The notes beneath the pieces were generated by a model. It was not told the origin of the DNA and did no database searches. It saw only the letters and a program-made list of their open reading frames with translations. 5,399 nt of DNA from Rhodospirillales bacterium RIFCSPLOWO2_12_FULL_67_15 (lineage in GTDB: Bacteria > Pseudomonadota > Alphaproteobacteria > Rhodospirillales > 2-12-FULL-67-15), in assembly GCA_001830475.1 (NCBI GenBank), contig MIAC01000075.1, positions 3,979 through 9,377 on the forward strand. Reading direction: 5' to 3'. How positions within the stretch are numbered: position 1 is the first letter of the stretch; the number at the start of each line of letters is the position of its first letter. Both the position numbers and the translations under genes were made by a program. Of this stretch, positions 1 to 4,546 are shown in pieces.

Positions 1-472
1 CCATTCGCCCGAACATGCCTGCCTGTGGTGCGAGGAGTTGCGCGTCCTCATCTCTGGCGACCAAATCCTACCGCGCATCAGCCCGAACATCGCGGTTTGG
101 CCGCACGAGCCGGGGGCGAATCCGCTCGCGCTCTATCTCGAATCGCTCGAGAAATTCCGCGGCTTGCCCGATGAGGTGCTAGTCTTGCCGAGCCACGACC
201 GTCCGTTCCGGGGGCTCGCCTGGCGGCTGGACGAGCTTGCGGATCATCATCGCGTTCGCCTCGAGCGCACCTGGGAGGCCTGCTCCCCGCCGGCGACGGG
301 CGCGGATGTCCTGCGCCGGTTGTTCGTCCGGGAGCTCGATTCGCACCAGCTCATGTTCGCCATCGGCGAATCGCTGGCGCATCTCCATTTTCTGATCGGC
401 GAGGGGGCGATCGCGCGCGAAACGCGCGCCGATGGCGTTCGGCTGTTCCGTCAAGTCAAAGAGTTTTTCTGA
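1..472 (+). CDS. MBL-fold metallo-hydrolase, C-terminal part (partial, cut by left edge)
   Basis: The reading frame is open from the first complete codon at position 2 to the TGA at 470-472, giving 156 visible residues; the N-terminus with the HxHxDH metal motif lies outside the window. The visible part starts HSPEHACL, whose first His matches the third metal-ligand motif of the metallo-beta-lactamase fold. It continues with ISGDQILPRISPNI, where the Asp is the bridging ligand, and LPSHDRPFRG, where the His is the last ligand. After that comes a helical tail (about residue 80 onward) with the look of the C-terminal winged-helix domain of LACTB2-like hydrolases (COG0491). The TTG at 38 is internal and is not the true start. 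The substrate cannot be told from this piece; LACTB2-like members include thioesterases and nucleases. It does not look like an ETHE1-type persulfide dioxygenase, although its neighbour is a probable persulfide sensor. The gene ends one base from the convergent regulator gene. Confidence 0.85.
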   Translation, partial: HSPEHACLWCEELRVLISGDQILPRISPNIAVWPHEPGANPLALYLESLEKFRGLPDEVLVLPSHDRPFRGLAWRLDELADHHRVRLERTWEACSPPATGADVLRRLFVRELDSHQLMFAIGESLAHLHFLIGEGAIARETRADGVRLFRQVKEFF

Positions 473-473
473 A

Positions 474-851
474 TCAGCGCATCGCGACAGTGCGCGGAGC
501 TTCGTTCGGGTTATCCAGGGTCAGCGTCGCGGTCGCGCCGCAATAGAGGTCGTAGAGGGTTTCGATCACCGCGCTCGCTTCTTCGCCGTTGAGCGAGTAG
601 TAGATCGTCTGAGCCGCGCGCCGGGTCTTGACCATCTGATCGCGGCGCAGGCGCGCCAGGTGCTGCGACAGCGCCGACTGGCTCAAGCCGATGATGCGCT
701 CGAGTTCGCCGACGCTCTTCTCGCCCGGGACGAGCTGACAGAGGATCATCAGCCGGTGCTGATTGCTCATGGCCTTGAGCAGCGCGCTGGCGCGAAGCGC
801 GTTGGTCTGAATTGTATGCAGTTTCGCGGGTGAAGATGTTTTGGCGTCCAT
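474..851 (-). CDS. ArsR-family repressor, SqrR/BigR-like (probable persulfide sensor)
   Basis: This 125-residue winged-helix regulator has the ArsR/SmtB layout. The first helices include ALLKAMSNQHRLMILC (residues 23-38), the recognition helix is LSQSALSQHLARLRR (about 56-70), and the beta wing is VKTRRAAQTIYYSL (74-87). A C-terminal dimer helix ends LYDLYC at C104. C38 and C104 are 66 residues apart, the same separation as C41/C107 of Rhodobacter SqrR and C42/C108 of BigR; in those proteins the pair forms a polysulfide link on exposure to persulfides and DNA is released. No CxC metal site as in ArsR itself is seen. The ATG at 851 is preferred over an upstream TTG (974) because the family N-terminus begins shortly before the ALLKAM helix. 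A GAAAG at about the right distance precedes this ATG, and the 41 extra residues look non-coding. The gene is convergent with the hydrolase gene and divergent from the WD40-cytochrome gene. The family is near certain; persulfide sensing is inferred. Confidence 0.9.
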   Translation of the reverse strand: MDAKTSSPAKLHTIQTNALRASALLKAMSNQHRLMILCQLVPGEKSVGELERIIGLSQSALSQHLARLRRDQMVKTRRAAQTIYYSLNGEEASAVIETLYDLYCGATATLTLDNPNEAPRTVAMR

Positions 852-960
852 GGGTGCTTTCAAATCTGGTTGGGACTTAAGGATCGGAAAGGAGTGCGTC
901 GTTCCTGCCGGGTGCGCGACCAAACCGCAATTCCATGCACTCAAACTAATAAACGCGAAG

Positions 961-988
961 GTTATATACCACAAAAAAATCTTTTAAA
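961..988 (-). promoter_or_regulatory. Candidate promoter for the ArsR gene
   Basis: Read on the minus strand, TTTAAA (988-983) and TATAAC (966-961) are separated by 16 bases, a loose sigma70-type match. Transcription would start near 954, leaving a leader of about 100 bases before the ATG at 851. The match at the -35 side is poor, and AT-rich DNA yields such hexamers by chance, so this is a weak call. Confidence 0.25.
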
Positions 989-1028
989 TGGTGTGCGGCG
1001 CAATAATAACATGGAGTCGAATTCGCTG

Positions 1029-1044
1029 GATTCGCTACGGAATC
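1029..1044. repeat. Inverted repeat GATTC-N6-GAATC (possible operator)
   Basis: GATTC at 1029-1033 is a perfect reverse complement of GAATC at 1040-1044, with the spacer GCTACG. The core ATTC..GAAT resembles the half-sites described for SqrR targets (ATTC-N8-GAAT), but the spacer here is 6, not 8. An ATTCGCT direct repeat (1021-1027 and 1030-1036) overlaps it. It could be bound by the neighbouring ArsR-family regulator; that is inference. Confidence 0.35.
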
Positions 1045-1073
1045 TGGATTTGAAGCAGGTCCCATTCTATAAT
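1045..1073 (+). promoter_or_regulatory. Candidate promoter for the WD40-cytochrome gene
   Basis: A perfect TATAAT at 1068-1073 lies 17 bases after TGGATT (1045-1050), a partial -35. Transcription would begin near 1080 and give a leader of about 250 bases before the ATG at 1333. The -10 lies inside an imperfect ATTC-TATAAT-GAAC dyad (1064-1077) and 24 bases downstream of the GATTC/GAATC repeat, so a repressor bound here could block it. The weak -35 and long leader limit confidence. Confidence 0.35.
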
Positions 1074-1196
1074 GAACCCATTGAAAATATGTGAGTAAAC
1101 GTGATTTTTCCCCGGTCCGTCCAATTTTTAGCACGGAATCGAATCAAGAATGGCAAATTCAAACTACGGCCATCTGAATGACGCAACGCAAAATAT

Positions 1197-1213
1197 ATAT
1201 TGCAGCGCAATAT
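1197..1213. repeat. Perfect palindrome ATATTGC-AGC-GCAATAT (possible operator)
   Basis: Two 7-base arms (1197-1203 and 1207-1213) are exact reverse complements around a 3-base spacer. An interrupted palindrome of this size in a divergent intergenic region is typical of dimeric winged-helix regulators such as the ArsR/SmtB family. The right half GCAATATT occurs again at 1319-1326, just before the WD40-cytochrome start codon. Which protein binds it, if any, is not known. Confidence 0.4.
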
Positions 1214-1332
1214 TGGGGTCTAAAAAAATAATTCTCTCGATTCGCTCGCCCGACAATCCGGAAACCCGGCGACGGGACTCAATTACAATTTGGGGACTGT
1301 GCAGAAAGCCCGCGAGAAGCAATATTCCGACC

Positions 1333-2682
1333 ATGCCTGGTAGTCATACCCGTACGGCGAAGACGGCTCCACCGGCCGCGGTCGCGCGATCCCTTGCGTT
1401 CGCATTCCTCCTGATCGTCCTGCTCATGCCCGCGGGCGCGCCTCGCGCCGATCTGGTCGGGCACGGCGGCATCGTGCGCGCGGTGGCGATCTCGCCCGAT
1501 GGTCGGCGCGTCGTCACCGGCAGCTTCGACTATTCGGCGCGACTCTGGGATTTCGCCGAGCAAACGGAAACATTCGCCCTCGAAGGGCACGCCGGCCCGG
1601 TCAACGCCGTCGCCTTCGTCGGCTCCGCGCGCGCGGTGAGCGCGAGCGACGACGGAAGCGCGATCGTCTGGGATCTCGTTTCGGGCAAGCCGGCGTTCCG
1701 GCTCGAAGGTCACAGCCACAAGGCGATGGGCGTTGCCGTCTCGCCCGATCGGCGCTGGATCGCCACCGCCGGCTGGGATCGCACCGTGCGGCTATGGGAC
1801 GCGCGCGACGGCCGCGCCGGCCCGGTGCTGACGGCAACCGAACCGATGAACACGGTCGTCTTCGCCGCCAACGGCGCGCTCGTCGCCGCCGGCGGCCACG
1901 ACGGCTTCGTCTGGCTGTGGGACCGGGCCAGCGGCGAACTCAAGGGCAAGCTCGTCGGCCACGAACGGGGCGTGACGCAGATCGCCGCGTCGGCGGACGG
2001 CAGGCGAATTCTCTCCGCCGGCATCGACCGGACGTTGCGGCTGTGGGACGCGGAGAAAGGGAGCGAAATCGCCGTTTTCCGCCATCACGAGGCGCAGGTC
2101 TACGCGGTCGCGTTCCTGCCGGACGGGCGGCGCGCGATATCGGCGGGACGCGACGGAATCATCGCGGTCTGGTCGCTCGCCGACGGAAAAGTCGCGCGCG
2201 AAGTGCGGGCCCACGAGGGCATCATCTGGGGGATCGCCCCTTCGCCCGACGGCCGATTCGCCGTTTCGGTGTCGTCCGACGGCAGCGGGCGAGTTTGGCA
2301 CCTGGAAACCGGGGACCGGATCGGCCTCGCCGCCGAAACGCCGGACGAGGCACAACCCTGGCTCGCCGACGCTCATCCGGGCGCGAAACTTTTTCCGAAG
2401 TGCGCCCGCTGTCATTCGTTGACCGCCGACGGGTCGAGGAAGTCGGGGCCTCACTTCGCCGGGCTGTTCGGGCGGCGGGTCGGCTCGCTCGCCGGTTATC
2501 GCTATTCCGCGGCGCTCAAGGGCGTGGCTTTCGTCTGGGACGAGGCCACCCTGTTCCGGCTGTTCGACGACGGCCCCGACGTCATGCTGCCGGGGACCAA
2601 GATGCCGGTGCAGCGGATTAGCGATTCGGATCAGCTTCTCCAACTGATCGATTATCTCAGGCAGGCGACCCCGGCGCGTTGA
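1333..2682 (+). CDS. Exported WD40 seven-repeat propeller fused to cytochrome c
   Basis: This 449-residue protein has three parts. Residues 1-39 are a signal peptide: a basic, polar start, a hydrophobic core SLAFAFLLIVLLMPAGA at 20-36, and probable cleavage after APRA. Seven WD40 repeats follow, with blade ends at RLWDF (70-74), IVWDL (111-115), RLWDA (153-157), WLWDR (194-198), RLWDA (236-240), AVWSL (278-282) and RVWHL (320-324); most begin with GH or AH, while blade four lacks it. The C-terminal domain, from about 348, is a class I, c2-like cytochrome with haem motif CARCH (C357, C360, H361), then GPHFAGLFGRRVGSLAGYRY, and GTKMP with M424 as likely distal ligand. The protein should act in the periplasm, with the propeller as a docking platform and the haem carrying electrons; partner and pathway are unknown. 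The frame is open back to an ATG at 1150, but that part is AT-rich and would put the signal peptide inside the protein, so the ATG at 1333 is chosen. Its ribosome binding site is weak (GAGAA, about 14 bases upstream). It is divergent from the ArsR-family gene. Confidence 0.88.
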   Translation: MPGSHTRTAKTAPPAAVARSLAFAFLLIVLLMPAGAPRADLVGHGGIVRAVAISPDGRRVVTGSFDYSARLWDFAEQTETFALEGHAGPVNAVAFVGSARAVSASDDGSAIVWDLVSGKPAFRLEGHSHKAMGVAVSPDRRWIATAGWDRTVRLWDARDGRAGPVLTATEPMNTVVFAANGALVAAGGHDGFVWLWDRASGELKGKLVGHERGVTQIAASADGRRILSAGIDRTLRLWDAEKGSEIAVFRHHEAQVYAVAFLPDGRRAISAGRDGIIAVWSLADGKVAREVRAHEGIIWGIAPSPDGRFAVSVSSDGSGRVWHLETGDRIGLAAETPDEAQPWLADAHPGAKLFPKCARCHSLTADGSRKSGPHFAGLFGRRVGSLAGYRYSAALKGVAFVWDEATLFRLFDDGPDVMLPGTKMPVQRISDSDQLLQLIDYLRQATPAR

Positions 2683-2725
2683 TGCCGGTCCGACGATAAG
2701 TCCATTTATCGACGAACCGGCATCA
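2680..2725. terminator. Long hairpin between convergent genes, likely bidirectional terminator
   Basis: TGATGCCGGT (2680-2689) pairs perfectly with ACCGGCATCA (2716-2725). Inside, CGATAA (2694-2699) pairs with TTATCG (2706-2711) around the six-base loop GTCCAT, leaving a small internal loop. The outer arm begins with the stop codon of the WD40-cytochrome gene. There is no T-run after it on either strand, so it is not a classic intrinsic terminator. Its place between two convergent genes favours transcript ending or 3'-end protection for both. Confidence 0.6.
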
Positions 2726-2745
2726 GGCGGGCGGGGAACGGAGGC

Positions 2746-2997
2746 TTACTTCTTCGGCTCGGTCTTGGTTTCGATCTTGGTCGGGCCGGACTTCGCTTTC
2801 TCTTTTGCCTTTTCGGACTTCTTCACGTCGGCCTTTTTCTTCGCCTCCGCCTTTTTCGCCGGTTCCGCCTTTTTCGCGGGTTCGGCCTTTTGCGCCGGGG
2901 TCGCCGGGGCGGCCTGGGCGAGGGCTTCGGGGGCGGTCAGCAGACCGGCACCGGCGATCAGGGAAAGCGCGGTGGCGGCGGCAAGAATCCGTTTCAT
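2746..2997 (-). CDS. Small exported Lys/Ala-rich protein, function unknown
   Basis: The product has 83 residues. Residues 1 to about 29 form a clear signal peptide: MKR, then a hydrophobic core (ILAAATALSLIAGAGLL), then an APEALAQA cleavage region. The remaining 54 or so residues are almost only Lys, Ala, Glu, Pro, Thr and Ser, with AEPAKK twice (residues 38-49) followed by AKKKADVKKSEKAKEKAK; this should be disordered and very basic. The start is firm: GGAG sits about eight bases before the ATG. The open frame runs on upstream to 3408, but that extension is Arg/Glu-rich, is the antisense-free shadow of the next gene's repeat tract in another frame, and would bury the signal peptide. No known family is recognised. 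Such Lys/Ala-rich tails can bind nucleic acid, anionic polymers or the cell envelope, but no role is claimed. It looks like a diverged relative of the small gene at 3216-3365. Confidence 0.75.
   Translation of the reverse strand: MKRILAAATALSLIAGAGLLTAPEALAQAAPATPAQKAEPAKKAEPAKKAEAKKKADVKKSEKAKEKAKSGPTKIETKTEPKK
2851..2886 (-). repeat. In-gene tandem repeat coding AEPAKK x2
   Basis: Two consecutive copies of an 18-base unit coding for Ala-Glu-Pro-Ala-Lys-Lys lie in the tail of the Lys/Ala-rich exported protein. Only a few bases differ between copies. Such units expand and shrink by slippage, so tail length may vary between strains. Confidence 0.55.
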
Positions 2998-3096
2998 GGT
3001 TTTTCTCCGTTCGATTTCAGGATCGGCAGTCACTCGTCTGCCTTGCCTCGATGAATAGACTGGGAATATGGCACGATCCGGGTCGGCTTTGTGGCG

Positions 3097-3128
3097 ATTG
3101 GGGCGCGATGAGCGCGGCGTGCCCCAAT
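3097..3128. repeat. Inverted repeat ATTGGGGC ... GCCCCAAT
   Basis: Perfect 8-base arms at 3097-3104 and 3121-3128 flank 16 bases that can pair further (GCGC around GATGA). It lies in the roughly 150-bp gap between the two small minus-strand genes, upstream of the Lys/Ala-rich gene and just after the terminator of the other. No T-run follows on either strand. It might be a regulator site or an RNA structure; its role is unknown. Confidence 0.4.
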
Positions 3129-3145
3129 TGATCGCCCGGCGCGCG

Positions 3146-3182
3146 AAAAAAGCGACAGGCCGCGGAACGGATCCGCGGCCTG
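3146..3182 (-). terminator. Rho-independent terminator of the small Lys-rich gene
   Basis: On the minus strand, CAGGCCGCGG (3182-3173) and CCGCGGCCTG (3165-3156) form a perfect 10-bp GC-rich stem with a seven-base loop. TCGC and then six T (3151-3146) follow. It lies about 35 bases after the stop of the gene at 3216-3365, in the right orientation, and should separate its transcript from the next small gene. A weaker hairpin, CTCTCC / GGAGAG (3190-3209), comes just before it. Confidence 0.8.
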
Positions 3183-3215
3183 CGCCGAACTCTCCGAAAA
3201 AAGGGAGAGGAAGAA

Positions 3216-3365
3216 TTACTTCTTCTTCTCGTCCTTCTTTTTCTTCTCGTCTTTCTTCTTCTCGTCCTTCTTCGCCTGGGCGACGGCGTCGATCGGGTAG
3301 TAGGTCACGGCAACGGCGCCGAGAATGAAGGTCAGGGCGACGACGGCTGCGAGAATCTTCTTCAT
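3216..3365 (-). CDS. Tiny exported Lys/Asp/Glu-rich protein, function unknown
   Basis: The product has 49 residues. About 31 form a strong signal peptide (MKKILAAVVALTFILGAVAV core, then a region ending DAVAQA). The predicted mature part is only 18 residues, made solely of Lys, Asp and Glu in KKDEKKK units. The start ATG at 3365 has GGAGAG about nine bases upstream. An in-frame ATG at 3419 would add 18 residues without a ribosome binding site and would bury the signal peptide. With so little left after cleavage, the leader may instead stay in the membrane as an anchor with a charged tail outside. The opening MKKILAAVVAL resembles MKRILAAATAL of the neighbouring gene, suggesting a duplicated pair. 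No family is recognised. It has its own terminator, so it is probably transcribed alone. It is divergent from the deacetylase gene. Confidence 0.72.
   Translation of the reverse strand: MKKILAAVVALTFILGAVAVTYYPIDAVAQAKKDEKKKDEKKKKDEKKK
3219..3272 (-). repeat. Low-complexity codon repeat for KKDEKKK units
   Basis: The last 18 codons before the stop are nearly all AAG or AAA (Lys) broken by GAC-GAG (Asp-Glu) three times, so the plus strand shows a CTT/CTC-rich tract. The DNA is purine-only on one strand apart from the GAC codons and is prone to slippage. The long Arg- and Ser-rich open frames seen across it in other frames are produced by this composition. Confidence 0.6.
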
Positions 3366-3394
3366 GGGTAGGTCTCTCCGGGTCAGTTTGAGTG

Positions 3395-3408
3395 TTGGAA
3401 CATTCCAA
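3395..3408. promoter_or_regulatory. Palindrome TTGGAA-CA-TTCCAA, possible operator
   Basis: Perfect 6-base arms (3395-3400 and 3403-3408) with a 2-base spacer lie 30 bases upstream of the small Lys-rich gene's ATG, in the gap shared with the divergent deacetylase gene. This placement fits a dimeric regulator site at or near a transcription start. No regulator can be named. Confidence 0.4.
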
Positions 3409-3518
3409 TCGCCGCTCAAGGTGACGGAGGATTATGGCGAAATTGGGGCTGAATTCGTTAAGATGGCGATCTCCCGTTTTTCCAAAAGGTCTTTTTATTT
3501 CAATGGGTTTCTGACATT

Positions 3519-4487
3519 ATGCCCGGGATTCACAGAGCGGATCGGAATGAGTCCGTGGCCACGATCGTCTTTACCCATCCCGTTTGCGTCGAACACGACC
3601 CCGGCGAATACCACCCGGAGCGCCCCGACCGGCTGCGCGCGGTGCTGGCCGCGCTCAAGGGCAAGGGATTCGAGGCGCTCGCCTGGCGCGAGGCGCCCAG
3701 GGCCGAGCGCGCCCAGATCGAGCGGGTGCACGACGAAAACTACGTCGATCAGATTCTGACGAGCGTGCCGAAGCGGGGTCATCTCCACCTCGATCCGGAC
3801 ACGGCCATGTCGCCGGCCTCGGGCGAGGCGGCGCTGCGCGCCGCCGGCGCGGCCGCGGCGGCGGTGGACGCGGTGATGGCGGGCGAGACCCAGAACGCCT
3901 TCTGCGCGGTCCGTCCGCCCGGCCACCACGCCGAGAACTCCCAGGCGATGGGCTTTTGCCTGTTCAACAACGTCGCCGTCGCCGCGTTGCAGGCGCGCGC
4001 GGTCCACGGCCTCAAGCGGATCGCGGTGGTGGACTTCGACGTCCATCACGGCAACGGCACCCAGCATTCTTTCGAGCGCGACCCCGACTTGTTCTACGGT
4101 TCCAGCCACCAGTGGCCGGCCTATCCGGGGACCGGACTGGCGGAAGAAACCGGGATCGCCGGCAACGTCGCCAACGTGCCGCTGCACCCCGGCGCGGGCT
4201 CGGCCGAATTCCGCGACGGATACCGGAAGACGATCCTGCCCGCGCTCATACGCTTTGCGCCCGAGTTTCTCGTCATCTCGGCCGGGTTCGACGCGCACGC
4301 ACGCGACCCGCTCGCCCAGCTCCGCCTCGGCGCCGACGATTACGCCTGGGTGACCCGCGAACTTCTCGCCGTCGCCGAGACGTGCGCCAAGGGCCGTGCG
4401 ATCTCCTGCCTCGAGGGCGGATACGACCTCGAGGCGCTGGCCGAATCCGCCGCCGCCCACGTGCGCGAGATGATGAAAGCCGCGTGA
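3519..4487 (+). CDS. Histone deacetylase family protein (class II HDAC-like amidohydrolase)
   Basis: At up to 322 residues the protein has the full deacetylase fold. Motifs in order (numbered from 3519) are HDPGEYHPERPDRL (26-39), RPPGHHAE with the His pair H136/H137 of the active site, GFCLFNN (145-151), VDFDVHHGNGTQ (171-182) with zinc ligands D174 and H176, SAGFDAH (254-260) with zinc ligand D258, and LEGGYD (298-303) with Y302 as the likely transition-state Tyr. All catalytic residues are present. It should remove acetyl or related acyl groups from a lysine, polyamine or other amide in the cytoplasm; the substrate is unknown. The ATG at 3519 has no ribosome binding site. GTG at 3555 (VATIVFTHPVCVEHD) fits the usual family N-terminus and has a GGA eight bases upstream, so it may be the true start and the first 12 residues may not exist. 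The gene precedes xseB and an ispA-type gene, a common alphaproteobacterial order. Confidence 0.92.
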   Translation: MPGIHRADRNESVATIVFTHPVCVEHDPGEYHPERPDRLRAVLAALKGKGFEALAWREAPRAERAQIERVHDENYVDQILTSVPKRGHLHLDPDTAMSPASGEAALRAAGAAAAAVDAVMAGETQNAFCAVRPPGHHAENSQAMGFCLFNNVAVAALQARAVHGLKRIAVVDFDVHHGNGTQHSFERDPDLFYGSSHQWPAYPGTGLAEETGIAGNVANVPLHPGAGSAEFRDGYRKTILPALIRFAPEFLVISAGFDAHARDPLAQLRLGADDYAWVTRELLAVAETCAKGRAISCLEGGYDLEALAESAAAHVREMMKAA

Positions 4488-4503
4488 CCCCGCGCTTGCG
4501 GGG
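4488..4503 (+). other. Small GC hairpin after the deacetylase stop codon
   Basis: CCCCGC (4488-4493) and GCGGGG (4498-4503) form a 6-bp stem with the four-base loop GCTT, starting directly after the TGA. There is no T-run, so full termination is unlikely. It may protect the upstream mRNA end or weaken read-through into xseB. Confidence 0.45.
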
Positions 4504-4525
4504 CCCGCCGCTCCGCCGCTAGACT
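4496..4525 (+). promoter_or_regulatory. Possible xseB-ispA promoter
   Basis: TTGCGG (4496-4501) and TAGACT (4520-4525) are 18 bases apart, a moderate sigma70-type match. A start near 4532 would leave a short leader with the xseB ribosome binding site. The -35 overlaps the hairpin after the deacetylase gene. In GC-rich DNA this is only a candidate. Confidence 0.3.
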
Positions 4526-4546
4526 GCCGCGCCTTCGGGGGAATTC

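Larger units (their letters stand above)
852..1332. promoter_or_regulatory. AT-rich divergent intergenic region
   Basis: About 480 bp separate the start of the minus-strand regulator from the preferred start of the plus-strand WD40-cytochrome gene. From about 930 to 1250 the base composition is visibly richer in A and T than all surrounding genes, with runs such as AAAAAAA at 973-979 and 1224-1230. No convincing gene is present: the open frames across it are short, lack ribosome binding sites and have no recognisable protein character. It holds several short inverted repeats, listed separately, and promoter-like hexamers on each strand. It is long for a divergent promoter region, so it may contain regulator sites, untranslated leaders or remains of a lost gene. 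Confidence 0.6.

Noticed and set aside
1..472. Reading the left hydrolase as a persulfide dioxygenase (ETHE1/Blh) because it adjoins a BigR-like regulator
   Set aside because: The visible motifs (SGDQILPRISPNI, LPSHDRPFRG and a C-terminal helical domain) match LACTB2-like hydrolases, not ETHE1.
852..974. N-terminal extension of the ArsR-family protein from a TTG at 974
   Set aside because: Adds 41 residues without family similarity; the ATG at 851 fits the normal length and has a GAAAG upstream.
870..1094. Plus-strand open frame of 74 codons, including a 27-codon part from the ATG at 1011
   Set aside because: No ribosome binding site, no recognisable protein character, and it overlaps the regulator promoter region.
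1150..1332. Longer N-terminus of the WD40-cytochrome protein from an ATG at 1150
   Set aside because: The 61 extra residues are AT-rich, contain a regulatory-looking palindrome and would place the signal peptide inside the protein.
1792..2643. Long minus-strand open frame opposite the WD40-cytochrome gene
   Set aside because: It is a composition shadow of GC-rich coding DNA; the plus strand has clear WD40 and haem motifs.
2998..3408. Upstream extension of the Lys/Ala-rich protein to 220 residues
   Set aside because: It reads the repeat tract of the other small gene in a different frame and would bury a clean signal peptide with a good ribosome binding site.
3495..4460. Long minus-strand open frame, and an Arg-rich plus-strand frame (3584-4522), over the deacetylase gene
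   Set aside because: Both are shadows; only the 3519-4487 frame has the full set of deacetylase motifs.
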